Shown here: positions 23,001 through 34,531 of the stretch, in pieces
How positions within the stretch are numbered: the stretch's first letter is position 1
How the letters are laid out: each line of letters opens with the position of its first letter
Source of the DNA: Hygrophila difformis
Lineage: Eukaryota; Streptophyta; Magnoliopsida; Lamiales; Acanthaceae
Assembly: GCA_030278955.1 (NCBI GenBank)
Contig: JAOANR010000008.1
Location: 45,430,055-45,494,054 of the forward strand
Length of the DNA stretch: 64,000 bases
Reading direction: 5' to 3'
Translations under genes and position numbers: made by a program
The notes under the pieces: generated by a model
What the model was told of the DNA's origin: nothing
The model's database searches: none
Seen by the model: the letters and a program-made list of their open reading frames with translations, nothing else

Positions 23001-24129
23001 AAGGATGAAGCCATACTTGAAGAGGGTGGCAGGTTCTTTTTCATCGGAGGAAGTCGAAGCCGGTGATTTCACCTTTCCCACTGCGCTTCTCAAATTGCAA
23101 TTTCAACCCTCATATGATCTATACATTTCTAAGCTCCGTCCTAACTCCAGTGCCCAAAACACGTCGGGAGGACAACTTCATGGTTTTGCTAGATTATGGT
23201 CAGGTGAGAAGATGAATCTTGGGGAGCACATCTATCAAGTGATGATTAAAAGGATCAAGAATAGGCAAGCGTTGTGTTATCCTAATTTGATTAGAAGAAT
23301 CTGTGCTGCACAAGGGGTAGATTTAAGTATTTTTGAGAGAGGCAAAATCATATCTGTCAATCCATCTATCCCTATTCCTGATATGCGGTTGCCTGAGCCG
23401 ATTATATATGTTTTGCCCCCACCACTTGAGAATGAAGCTGAAAGTACTCAATCAGCAAGGATGCCGCCACCAAAGCAGAAAGCTCCTGCTAGGCCAAGTA
23501 AACGTCCTGCCACTGTTGTACCATCTGCCCTAGAACAAATTCCAGATCCTGTTGTTCCCGGAGCAAGTCAAGGAGTTGAACAGATATCTCGAAGGCCGGA
23601 TATTTCATACTACCCTGAGATTTCACATTCTGTGCAAGAATTGCGTACTGAAATGAGAAATGAGGTATCCCATATGTCACTTGCAGTCACTGAAAATATT
23701 GGGAACATAGTTCAAATATTGAGGGAAGATCAAATGGCTGCTAGACAAGATAGGGAGGAGATGAGGCGATTATTTGAGGAAGAAAGGCGTGATAGGGAAA
23801 GAAAAGAAAGTGAATTAAGGGAAGAAATGAGGCGAGAAAGAGAAGAGGAAAGACGTCTGAGAGAAGAGGAAAGGAGAGATAGAGAACGCAGGGAGGTACA
23901 AGATAGTGAAGAGGCCAGAAGAAGAGAAGAAAGAGATAGAGAAGACAAGAGAGCTGACAGGGAAACACTGATTCAAGCTGTAATGATCATGACTCAATCC
24001 GGTAAGCAACCTGCCTTGCCAACCACAGCGTCGCCGGCACTACCCTCTGATACTGGAGGAACTAATACACCAAAAGTTGGAGAAAATCAACAATCAAAAG
24101 ATATTAGTTATCCCCCGCCTGAAGTTTGA
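20043..24129 (+). CDS. Athila1 'env-like' ORF2: nuclear-type transposon protein with coiled coil
   Basis: The long frame runs from about 20689 to 24129 but opens without an ATG upstream of its conserved start. ATG 20043 followed by GTAAGT at 20066, and a pyrimidine tract with CAG at 20715-20717, supply a start by an in-phase 652-nt intron (20066-20717). The product would be about 1144 residues. Parts: a Trp/Arg-rich, charged N-terminal region without recognised domain; an acidic run and a basic nuclear-signal-like PARKKQRTE near residue 480; a domain resembling 'putative plant transposon protein' (about 655-920; KGFSPEL, LTREFFVNI, WVRGVTIDLSVSALNNLLG); and a strongly charged Arg/Glu coiled coil near 985-1105. 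I see no signal peptide or membrane span, so a viral envelope role is unsupported. No internal stops, unlike gag-pol. Confidence 0.75.
20066..20717 (+). other. Putative intron in the Athila1 ORF2 5' end
   Basis: Donor CC|GTAAGT follows a 23-nt coding exon from ATG 20043. Acceptor TTACTTTTTTCAG|G precedes the conserved ORF. The split codon (CC + G) keeps the frame. The intron is T-rich, as in plants, and contains the second hairpin-motif copy (20643-20675). Confidence 0.6.
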
Positions 24130-25764
24130 TCTCTGATGGAAATATTTTGTATGAGTGGAGCTAAAACATTGACCCGGGGACCATTCTTTTTAAAGAGATG
24201 GTTTATGCCTAAATGTGAGAATGGCCCGGGTACCCAATGTACTTCCTGATTTCTAGATTAGAAGCAATTTCCTTCCTTCCATTTGTTTGTATTTTGTAAT
24301 GCGGTGTGCTGCTATAGTGGAACCATTTACTGCTTTCTAGGTTAGGACTACATCATACTTGCATTTAGGAGGCATACTTGCAATCCATGGCCAATGATTG
24401 AATCTTGAAATTTAATCGGGCTAAGAAAAATGAGGATAATTGCAAGAACTTTTAAAGGTGATACGTTAAGAAAAAAATAGCATGATATAATTACTTAGAG
24501 CGAGTTAACGACTCCGCGGCCTTTAAATTAATTGAGCAAAGTGTAAGCATTTATTAAAGGTGAAATTGATGAAAAATGATGACTGATTCCAAACCCTGTG
24601 AGATCTGAGCCGCAAGACACAAACACTTGCTATTTTTCTTTGAAGAGTGAACATCATGTATATCGGAGGACACTAGAACTTGCGAGAATGACCATTTCAA
24701 GATCACGCCATATCCTGCGAATCAAGAATATGAATGAGGCATCTAGTTAGCCAATTTTTATTTGGCCGTCTGCTTGGAATAATCCTACCTGAAAATTTTC
24801 CCTTTAGGAATAACCCCACTGAGCCTGAAAGCCTATTTTCTTTGGTAAGCTAGTATATTTAACCAATCTCTTTCATTTGAAGACCTTCAACAATCTGATC
24901 CCGATGACAAGGATGAAATCATTAACGACAAATAAATTTGAAAAGAAAAAAAAAAAAAAAAAAGAAAAAGAAAAAGAAAGAACGAACAACGAGGACAGAT
25001 TCCCAGAAGCAAAAAAAAAAAATGAAAAATAAAGAAGCTGAAAAAAAAAAAAAAAAGAGAAAAAAAGAGAAAAAAAAAAGAAAAAGCGACAAGCAGCAGC
25101 AATTTAGAGTTGTCAGGAAAATTCGACTATGCCAAAAAGATGCAATTGGAGTTCATCCTAATTTATGGCATAAAGAATTTTAGAAGAGAAGAAATTTTGG
25201 GAATCGATGTTCTTAATTAAAATGCCAATTTTTATCATTCTTGTCATATTTCAAGCCACAATTTTTCCCATCCGTACCGACTTATCATAACCGTATGCCC
25301 TGTTATAACCATAAATAAAGACCTCAGGATCTTGATTCGAAGGAATGAGCAGATGGAGATGTGATCGACTTTCAAGCTTATGGGACAATTCGAATACATT
25401 GATCATGTGTGAAATACTCAAACCAATTCCGAGAGTGAGTGATTTTTCCAAGTTTACTATATGTGAGGCAGATTCTTTCTAGTCATCAAATTTTTGAAAT
25501 AAAGCTAATGATTTTTGCTAAACATGGGATTCATGAAAAATTAAAGGATTTGCTTGAGAAATAAATTTGTTTAGAGTATGACGTATCATGTTGTTCAACT
25601 TGACTAAAAGCCTAAGAGTGTTTCAAGCATGAGTTTTTGATTCAATTAGCCTGAGAAAATTGAAAGATGTGAGGCCACTCAAATGGATTCCTTTGCAGAC
25701 CTCGTGTTTCAAGAAACACAAGTTCTGACTGCTCGGGGACGAGCAGTTTTAAATGTGAGAATGT
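24130..25764 (+). other. Athila1 3' untranslated region with A-rich tract and polypurine signal
   Basis: No coding signal. It contains the third hairpin-motif copy (24167-24239), a 145-bp A/G-rich low-complexity tract (about 24942-25085), and the terminal module before the 3' LTR. The terminal module is a stem ACTGCTC/GAGCAGT with GGGGAC loop (25728-25747), then TAAATGTGAGAATG (25750-25763). That last motif occupies the polypurine-tract position that primes plus-strand DNA. Confidence 0.7.
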
Positions 25765-28700
25765 TGATAACAGTCAAAATTGACTGTTATTGTCATCCAT
25801 TTTCGTGTCCTCGGCATGAGAATAAATTCACATTTTAGGGCAATTTATATAATCGAGTGAAGTAATTGAGCGAAAATTTATATTTTTGCAATGAAAATTA
25901 ATTTGCGATGAAATTATATAAATTAAACATAATTTGGTGGAAATGCAATAGAAATATGGAAGTTGCTAACAGTTTGGTTAGTTGTTTACAGGATCCGAAT
26001 CGGAATTAGGATGTGAGCTAGAGAAGGGCGGAGTTGAACTACAAATGAGATATGAGATACACCTCACTCATATCCATCTCATATCTTTTGCTGCTACTCA
26101 CACCCAGCACAAGGAAGAGGCGAGCTGCAGCCCATGTCATATCCAAACTCCTACCTCACACCAGGTTGCAATCCCAAGCGGCATATTTCAAATATTTATG
26201 AATCTTTTCAAATCGTTGCTGTTTAGATGCGTATCCTTGCTGTTATGATCTCATTTTGGAGCCCAAGCCACATCTCTTCTATAAATACTTCCCCTTTGAC
26301 AGCATAAAAAAAAAGAATCCCATGCCCGAGTGCCGAAACGCTGCCGAATTGGAGTCGGAGAAGAAGGCCGTTCGTGGTCGCTGCTAGGTAGGAATAATTT
26401 TCAGATTTCGCAATGTAGTTCTTTGGGCTTGCACGCCTTTGATTTTATGTAATAGAATAGATGTTCTTCAATTTTAATCTGTAAACCCTAGGTAGCCAGT
26501 TCCCAAATTTTGTTCTATCGATTCTTGTTTGAATTTTTAGAATAGGATGATTTCGGATCCATCCAATTTAATGGATGTTGGTCCGTATCTCAAGTGTCAT
26601 CTTCGAACTCTTCATTGTTGAGTCCTTTTGCATCAGGTCTGGTATGTTCTCCTGTTCTTGAATTTCATTCAACGTTCTTGCTTATCGGCGAATCGGTTTG
26701 GAATTTTCTCATAATTATTGTATATGGACGAATCAATTTCTGGTAAATCCTGGAAGTTCATGAATTCGCAGGACCTGGTTACTCTTGTTCACATGACTGT
26801 ATCAGATTTTTGGAATTTGGAAATCTTGATTGATTTCTTGAATTCTGGACATGCGTTATTAATCTTCTTGGTGCGCTTGAGTTAGGATAGAATTTCTTTT
26901 TATTCTTTCGTTAGCTGCAAGATTAGGGTCTAAATTAAATTCTTTAATTAAATCATGAATCTTGACTATTGAGTCTGTTCGCATGGGTCCAATTAGAGCT
27001 AGAATTTTTTTATCATCTTCTTCCGTTTAAATGAAGTTTGCATGGTTGGTCCTTTGATTTCGTGTTCATGCGTGTATATTTATATTTAATATAATCCCAT
27101 CCCATATGTTATTTTATTTTTAAACCCTTGCATGTATAAAAATTATTCCAAATTTTGTGTGAGATTCGGAATGACAGAGAGCACGGCAATCATGTAGTGT
27201 TCGAATTAATTGCCTGAGTTGAAACATGAAGTCGGAATGATTTGCTATGTATGTTGATCCGAATGGGATAAATTTGAGTGACATTGGTCTCTCAAATCTT
27301 CTTTTGCATCTCGGATCCATTATTGAAAATATTTTAAGTATAATCTTTCTATCTTAAATCCAACCTACAGGGTACGAGTGATTCATCCAACACACATCTA
27401 TTTCTCACTCGCACACACTCCACCCAACTCACATACATTCCGCACCATTTTCATATTTTATTTTCTCACCTCTGGCCTGACTTCGTCCTTCTGTCTCGAC
27501 CCACTTTACTTATTTTGGGTCACTTGAGTCATTTTAATCTATAAGTATAACTGCATGGTATAGTGTCTAATTATCTATAAATATTTTGGGATCCTTCCCG
27601 TGGACAATTAGGAATTAATTTTTATACGGACAAGCGTAAATTAAATTTCCAAATCATTATATTCAAAATTTTGGATCTAAGTAGGGAGTAATTTTCCCGG
27701 TTATGAATAATTCAAATTTGATCAAGGGTTAATTTTAAAAAGAATTAAACAGAGTCAGTGATTAGGTTTATTCTAGGCCTAAAAAGATTTGTTTCTTAAA
27801 TTGGGGTTTAGTACCTGTCGTTTAAAAGGGAATAACTCTCAAAATTTATAGATTCTTTTAAAATACTATTTGTTGAAATATAGTATTAGTTAGTCGTATC
27901 ATGGATTTTCAGGGCAATTGGGCTATGTGCCATGTACACTAATTAATATTAGACGTCAATGAATAGGCCTTGATGATTTTCTTAAATAACGGGGAGTAAT
28001 TTTAACATAAATTTCTTTTGCCAAACAGTTTATTAAAAATTCAAGTGGGCTCTTGGTCGGGAGGAATTAATTAGTAGTTCCTTACCACATGACCGTGACC
28101 CCATAATTCAAAGGAATTTCCAATTGTGTTTTATCGATAGGTAAAAGGTATGTTTCAACTCGTTAGGACTGGGTTTGGCGAAACATCCAAGTGATAGGAT
28201 TTTAAATTGCTTTCTTTAATCGCTTTCTTTATTGTTTTCATAGAGGTCACTTGGATGAGTTGTTAAATTTCATATAGCGAACTTGGGAATATTTAGCAAC
28301 TGGGTTTGAAGAGTTAAGGATAGTTTGGGCGTGACCAAGAGGAATAAGTGTATTTAATCCTACTCTGGGGAGATGGATTAGATATTGCTTTCCACCTTAA
28401 GTAAGTGATGAGACCTGGTGGGTATTCATGAGCTTAAGGTATTCTAGAAATTCGAGGTGTTTTGAATGCATGCAAAATTAATTGTAAGTACCTGTCTGTC
28501 AAAAAGGGAAAATAATTAAAGATGTGTGAGTGATTATCTAACTGGGGAATTATTTCAAGACTAAGATCCGAATCATTAAAATGGGAGTTTAGTTTACGCA
28601 AGTCTACACCTTGTCCATTTTTCTTCTCCTCAGTCCTTCTGTCTGCATTGCATGGTTCATTCTCTTCACATATTTCTTTGCTTTCTAGAATAGACTTTCA

Positions 28701-28996
28701 ATTCTGTCAACCTTAGAATGTTAGAAAATCAAACCAATCAAATACGAGTAACCGAGTAGAAAATTTAGCAGAACGACGTTGGCCCTGCTTCTATCGCACA
28801 TCCTCCAGTGAACGATCCGGTCTTACCTATAAATTATTGCAACTTTGACAACCGTACGCTTTCGGTGTACAGTCTTCCACTATCTAATAAAATTATGACC
28901 ACCCACATTCTACCTGAATTCTTTCAAAGATTAGCGAAAAAGAAATTTCTTTTTAAATCATTTCTTAAAGGTGGTGGAAGAACTGTCAAAGTTTCA
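25765..28996 (+). repeat. Athila1 3' LTR (3232 bp)
   Basis: Same length as the 5' LTR and almost identical; it has the terminal palindrome at 25767-25790 and TATA at 26280-26286. The ORF at 28808-29188 is an artefact running from the LTR into Athila2 antisense sequence. Confidence 0.96.
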
Positions 28997-30804
28997 ATAT
29001 TGTCTGAATTTATCAAACGCAAAAACCACAGCATACATCTCCTTCTCCGTGGTGGTGTAGTTAATTTGGGCCTCATTCAGGGCATGACTTGCGTAATGAA
29101 TCACGCAATGCTTCCCTTCCTTATGTTGCCCAAGAACTGCACCCACGGCGAGATCGCTTGCATCACACATTACCTCGAAAGGCATTGACCAATCGGGTGG
29201 TTGTACTATTGGGGCAGAAATCAACATTTCTTTGAGCGTGTCAAAGGCTTGAACACACGCTTCATTTATTACAAAAGGGTTTTCTTTACACAGCAAGTTA
29301 GTGAACGGCTTGGCAATTTTAGAAAAGTCTTTTATGAATCTCCGGTAGAAACCGGCATGCCCTAAGAAACTCCTAACTGCTTTTATTGAATTAGGCAACG
29401 GTAGGTTTGAGATAACTGAGACCTTAGCTCTGTCGACTTCGATGCCTGCGCGCGAGATGCGGTGACCCAACACTATTCCTTCGGTGACCATGAAATGGCA
29501 CTTCTCCCAGTTCAAAACTAGGTTGGTGTCCTCACATCTTTTCAAAATTTGTGCAAGATTAGTCAAGCATTCATCAAAAGTATCTCCATACACAGAGAAG
29601 TCGTCCATGAAAACTTCAATGCATTTTTCGATAAATTCTGAGAAAATTGACATCATGCATCGTTGAAATGTGGCAGGCGCATTACAAAGTCCAAAAGGCA
29701 TGCGCCTGTATGCAAAAGTTCCGTAGGGGCACGTGAATGTGGTCTTGTCATGATCCTCGCTAGCTATTACAATCTGATTATAGCCAGAGTACCCATCCAA
29801 AAAGCAGTAGTACTCCCTTCCGGCCAACCTCTCCAGCATCTGATCAATGAATGGCAAGGGGAAATGGTCCTTCCTGGTAGCGGTATTGAGCTTCCGGTAG
29901 TCGATGCAAACTCTCCAACCGGTCACTGGACGCGTCGCCACTTCTTCTCCTTGCTCATTAGTCGTCACACAGATCCCCCCATGTTTCGGTACGACCTGCA
30001 CTGGGCTAACCCATTTGCTATCAGAGATAGGATAGATGATACCAGCATCTAAGAGCTTGATAACTTCTTTCCTTACCACTTCCTGCATATGGGGGTTCAG
30101 ACGCCTTTGTGGTTGCCTTGAGGGGTTATACTCCTCTTCCATTAAAATTCTGTGCATGCAAACAGAGGGGCTTATTCCTTTTATATCAGAAATGGTCCAT
30201 CTGATTGCATGTACATATTTCTTTAGAATGTCTACCAGAGCTTTTTCTTGTTCTTGCGTCAGCTTGGCTGACACAATCACCGGTAATCTTTTATGTTCAG
30301 CGAGAAAGACGTACTTAAGATGATCCGGAAGTATTTTAAGTTCAAGCTCTGGTGGGCATTCAACGGAAGGCAGTAATTTGCGAGAAATGGATGGGAGAGA
30401 GAGATCAATCTTACCTTCAGGATCCTGTGTCAGTACAGGATCCACTTCCTCCTCAGCAGTGCTTTCTTCTTCCTCCGGGATGAACTCAACTCCATCGAAT
30501 TCTTCAAGGTCCCCCGAGATAGGGTCCTCGAAGTGGACAGCGTTGCAGCTCCTTGGTTGCTCCGCACCTTCAGGCTTCAGTACCTGTTTTGAAACTTTGC
30601 TTGGCTCATCAGTCACATAGTTTATGCTCTCATCCTCACTCCTACTGTCTATTACATCAAAAATGGAACAAGATCCCTCAGACGGGAACTTCTGCAGCTT
30701 TCCCATTTCGAAATCCAATTCTTCTTCTCCGACTCGGAGCTTGATTTGATTTGATCGAGCGTCTATAAGTGCACCACCGGTTGAGAGAAAGGGGCGGCCT
30801 AAGA
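28997..30804 (-). pseudogene. pol: Athila2 pol segment: protease end, RT, RNase H
   Basis: Minus-strand Athila2 pol between the TR-GAG and Athila1 insertions. It reads from the protease C-terminus (GRPFLSTGGALIDARSNQ) through a linker to RT ([32 protein letters not shown], catalytic FMDDFSVYG) and RNase H ([34 protein letters not shown]). It stops at the residues FDKFRQY where Athila1 enters. No stop codon occurs within this segment, and RT keeps both positions that are nonsense in Athila1. The gene is broken only by insertions here. Its flanks carry TAAGA (30800-30804) and ATATT (28997-29001). Confidence 0.95.
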
Positions 30805-31440
30805 TGTAACACCCCGGATTTGATAACCCAGGCCGAGGTGTCACCGCCGCACCTCCCTAGCAAGACACGGTTTCTCCGAGCTTGCTAAAGAGATGCAAGG
30901 CTATAGGTGTTGGAAAAAGTCTTAAAAGCAAGTCCGGAATTACTTAAAAATAATAATGCAATATCATCCATACATGATAAAGATAATAAGTTGCAGCGGA
31001 AATTTAAATATGGGCCGACATGGCCAAAACTCGGGTCAACAAGCCCGTATGCAAGTCATGTAAAATAAATAACTAAATGACCCAAGTGATCTCCCGATGC
31101 ATGATCATGCTTTCGTGCTCTGTAATGGAAAAAAAATAAACAACAGGTTTTATCAGTATATAAAATACTGAGTAAGTTAATTCCTAACGTAACAATAAAG
31201 GGGTTTTAAAAAGATTATTTAATTAATTTAAACTTATACTTTTACTCAGGCTTAAATTGAAATATTTAAAAATTCGTAATCTTACTTGCTGCGGAAAACA
31301 TGATTTATTTATTCAAGACGAGAATACAAAAATTAAAGGACTTAATTTAAAAACGTAATTTAAAAGCATAATTTAAGACCATTATTTAAATGCATAATTT
31401 AAAAACATGGTAAATAGGATTTAAGCATAATTAAACGCTC

Positions 31441-32294
31441 TGACAGGCCCAACCAGAATATGTAAACCCTGTAAGAGTTGTTTGAGCGATGTCTCAACAA
31501 CCAGTAAAATACAACCAGAGGCAAATACAAGAAACAGAGTGCGGAATGAACAAAATAGGAACACAAGAGATTTGATCACCCAGTTCGATCCACTGATCTA
31601 CATCTGGGGGCACCAAGCCAGGGATTCCACTAGATCACCACCAAACTGATTGAACGAGAGTCAATCACACTTTACATACCCTTGCATTCCAATGAACTCT
31701 CCTATCTACCCAAATAGACTAGGAAGAACACAAGGGAGCATCAAACATCTACCCTAATGCAAACAATTCATTGGCAGGTACTAAAGTGGTGTTTGATGAA
31801 CCTAGCTAATCAATCAAATTGAGCTCAAGGGTGCTAAGACACCTACACTACACACCGATTGTGTTTACAAACCAATGATCTAAGAAATGTCTAAACACAA
31901 TCTGAAATACCCCACAAGGAATTGTAGAAGACACAACAGGTAAAGATATACCAGCAGCAGGATGGTTGTTGGTGCCTTCTTCAAACAACGTAAACCAGGG
32001 GGTCTCTCTTCAGCAGCTTTCAAAACGCCATAATCACAGCTCTTGAAGCTGTTAATCCTCTGTAAAACAGACTGTGATTGCGGCTCTCTACTCTCCTGCA
32101 CCCTCAAGGACGAAGACAGGTATTTATATGGGTTTAAGGCCCATCTAAAACCCTCTAAGGCCTGCTAGGGGAATTGCCACGTCACTGTACTATCCTGTGC
32201 TTTTCCAGAGAAGATAATAAAGCGTTGTTGACACGATGTTGCAACAACAGCCAAAATAACGAACATCTTCACAATACTAAAAATATCCCTAACA
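31441..32294 (-). repeat. Sirevirus 3' LTR (854 bp)
   Basis: On the minus strand it runs TGTTAGGGAT to GGCCTGTCA. A TATA-type sequence CATATAAATA lies at 32121-32130. The 75-aa ORF inside is repeated in both LTRs and lies across the R region, so it is not a gene. Confidence 0.95.
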
Positions 32295-32306
32295 ATCTCC
32301 CCCTTT
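32295..32306 (-). other. Sirevirus polypurine tract
   Basis: AAAGGGGGAGAT directly precedes the 3' LTR on the minus strand. Additional copies lie after ORF2 (32629-32640, TAAGGGGGAGTG) and between pol and ORF2 (34453-34463, GGGGGGAGATT). Multiple polypurine boxes are a known Sirevirus trait. Confidence 0.85.
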
Positions 32307-32650
32307 GTGGAGATGATCGGGCCAAGTAGTCAAAACAGTGGAGAAAGCACAGACAGACATAATAAAGATCAGAGAGCAGAGGAAACTCAACAAGTAAGCA
32401 TGCCACAAACAATATGAGCTGAAGAATAGGCATAGACAAAACATCCAATCATAAAAGATACCAATATCCAGAAGAGTATCCAATAACATCCCAGAGAAAT
32501 ATCCAAGAAATCCAGCAATTACAGAATCCCCAAAAAACAGAAAGATCCATAGTCTGAAAAACCAGAAAAATACAAAAGATGTTCCAACATCAGTGAAACA
32601 ATCAGCAATCCTGCAATCCTATCCACTGTCACTCCCCCTTACTTGGCAGA

Positions 32651-34321
32651 TCAGGGAGTACCCTCAGAATCATCCTCCCCCTCAGCTGGAGCATCAAAAG
32701 AGTGAGGAAGTAGGGCAACCAGCTTTCGAACCTTCCGCTTCAGGCCCATCTGCTTGTCATTCAAGATGCCTAACTCCTTCTCCACCTGTTGCAGCTCAGT
32801 TCTGATATGATCAACTAGAGCTGACCCAAGCTTTTGAGGACCAAGCTTGAAGTCATTATGGAGACCTTTGAGCTTATCAGAAGGTAGGTGTTTCTTGACT
32901 TTAATGAATGTCTCATTAGAGGCAAGCAGGTGGCAGGAATGAGCAAATAGAGTTATGAGAGCAGGATAAGGCAAATGGGTATTCTTCTCAATTTTGTCAT
33001 GAGAAAACCTCAACATATGCTTAATGATCAGGTAACCATAGTTAAGAATCTCAGGACACTCATCAATGGAATACAAGAATTTTCCCATGTGAGAACTAAG
33101 CTGGCTAGCATTTAAAGTAGGTAAGAAATTGGAAGCTCCAAGCCTAAACAGACAATTGAATTTCATAGAAAGGTCTGAAGGACTCATAGCACGTCTACCA
33201 AAAGCAGATTTCTTAGAAGCAGAAATAGTAGAGGCTATAGTAGCTAGCTCAGCATTAAGCAGATCAAAGGGGTTGTTCATATCAGTGTTGGTAGGAAGTT
33301 CCAACAACTCATTCAACACAGAGGGAGTAAAGTCAAGCAACTCTCCACGAAGGTAAATCTTACAGTACCAAGGGGAAACAGGATCAAGGATATCAGGATG
33401 CAAATTGGCATAAAATTCACGAACCACAGTAGGAGAATAACGCTTAAGAGAAGTAGCCCAAACAGACAGATGTTTCTTCTCGAGATATTCAGAAAAACCA
33501 ATTTGATCATAATAGGGATGCACATAACATTCCTCAGATATGAAACCACGAGAGGGAAGGGTTTCCAAGGCATACCTTTCTCCATCAGCGGAGAAGTACA
33601 GAGGAGAATGCGCATCGGATTCCTGGAGAACAGGGGCAGACTTCTTCTTAGGAGGACCCTTCTTCGACTTCTTCTTCGAAGGTTGTTTGGAGGGTGTCGG
33701 AACAGCCTTGCGCTTTCCTTTCTCACGAAGTGACCTCCTAATCTCATCCAGAGGAATATCATCCGTATCACGCCGAGATGGTTGTTCCTCAGTGGTTGGA
33801 ACACCCTCAGTAGGCGACCCACCAAACGGAACTTGTTGGGCAGTCCCAGAGTGAGGCGGAGCATTCAGTTCAGGATCCAATAAGAGCAACCCATCACCAG
33901 TGGCAACCGCCGAAGGCGAGAGAGGCGAACTAGTACCAGGCGGGACAGGAGCGGACGGAGACGCACCGGGGGCAGGGACCGGAGGAGATGTCGAACTTCC
34001 AGCACCCGTGTTAGGGTTTGCTGTTGTTGGAACATCCGCTTTTGGATCTGCGCCAACCGATGGAGTCTCAACATTGTCCGAGGGAGGTTGAGGGTAAGAA
34101 CCCTTCTCAGCATCAGGATGAACCTCCATATCCGCGTCATCAGGATCAGCCACGAAATAGTCATCAATGGTAGCATCGACATCTTCTTGAGCATCCTGAA
34201 ACTGATCATCATCAGGCGATTGAGCAGCAAGCCGAGCCTTGTAGAGCGAATCATCAATGGCAAGAGGCTGGGCATCAACAACTTCATCAGTAGTGACATT
34301 TGGGTGAGAAGGGGACGCCAT
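32651..34321 (-). CDS. Sirevirus ORF after pol ('env-like'), transposon-protein domain
   Basis: A 556-aa protein starting MASPSHPNV. Residues 1-195 are acidic and Pro/Ser/Thr-rich. A strongly basic stretch near 200-230 (KGKRKAVPTPSKQPSKKKSK) looks like a nuclear signal. A folded region (about 240-470) has the pattern LPSRGFISEE, VVREFYANL, YLRGELLDFTPSVLNELLE, then GYLIIKHMLRF. The C-terminus (about 505-540) is coiled-coil-like (LQQVEKELGILNDKQMG). No signal peptide or membrane helix is visible, so an envelope function is doubtful although Sirevirus literature uses that name. The ORF begins 210 bp after the pol stop; a CTCTAG acceptor-like site lies in that gap and could allow splicing. The frame is intact. 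Confidence 0.85.
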   Translation of the reverse strand: MASPSHPNVTTDEVVDAQPLAIDDSLYKARLAAQSPDDDQFQDAQEDVDATIDDYFVADPDDADMEVHPDAEKGSYPQPPSDNVETPSVGADPKADVPTTANPNTGAGSSTSPPVPAPGASPSAPVPPGTSSPLSPSAVATGDGLLLLDPELNAPPHSGTAQQVPFGGSPTEGVPTTEEQPSRRDTDDIPLDEIRRSLREKGKRKAVPTPSKQPSKKKSKKGPPKKKSAPVLQESDAHSPLYFSADGERYALETLPSRGFISEECYVHPYYDQIGFSEYLEKKHLSVWATSLKRYSPTVVREFYANLHPDILDPVSPWYCKIYLRGELLDFTPSVLNELLELPTNTDMNNPFDLLNAELATIASTISASKKSAFGRRAMSPSDLSMKFNCLFRLGASNFLPTLNASQLSSHMGKFLYSIDECPEILNYGYLIIKHMLRFSHDKIEKNTHLPYPALITLFAHSCHLLASNETFIKVKKHLPSDKLKGLHNDFKLGPQKLGSALVDHIRTELQQVEKELGILNDKQMGLKRKVRKLVALLPHSFDAPAEGEDDSEGTP

Positions 34322-34531
34322 TGCAAGGAGAATTCAAATTTCGCGAGGAACGGGAGGAAAACTGAAGTAACTGCAGAGTCGACTGGGGAGAGAGAGAGTG
34401 GAGACGTGTATGAGTAGGGGAGCTACCGGCTACCGTCCCAATCGGTGGAAAGAATCTCCCCCCTGGGCTTGGGCTTGGGCCTAGAGAATAATAAAACAAG
34501 TATAGCAGTGGCCCGCCCGAATCAAACCCAA

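Larger units (their letters stand above)
9965..28996 (+). mobile_element. Athila1: complete Athila-type Gypsy retrotransposon, 19.0 kb
   Basis: The ends are TGATAACAG and GTTTCA, and the element is flanked by the perfect 5-bp TSD ATATT (9960-9964 and 28997-29001). Both LTRs are 3232 bp and I noticed only three substitutions between them (near 11147/26947, 12347/28147 and 12527/28327), so the insertion is recent. Order: 5' LTR, tRNA-Asp primer site, gag-pol with two nonsense codons, intergenic region, ORF after pol, untranslated region, hairpin-PPT, 3' LTR. It interrupts Athila2 RNase H. Despite its youth it is not autonomous in this copy because of the pol stops. Confidence 0.95.

Noticed and set aside
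20689..24129. Athila1 ORF2 as a viral envelope glycoprotein
   Set aside because: No signal peptide, membrane span or cysteine-rich ectodomain is visible; basic nuclear-type signal and coiled coil instead.
24938..25183. Lys-rich 81-aa ORF
   Set aside because: Low-complexity A-rich tract in the Athila1 3' region, not a protein.
28808..29188. 126-aa plus-strand ORF
   Set aside because: Chimera of the Athila1 LTR end and antisense Athila2 RNase H across the insertion junction.
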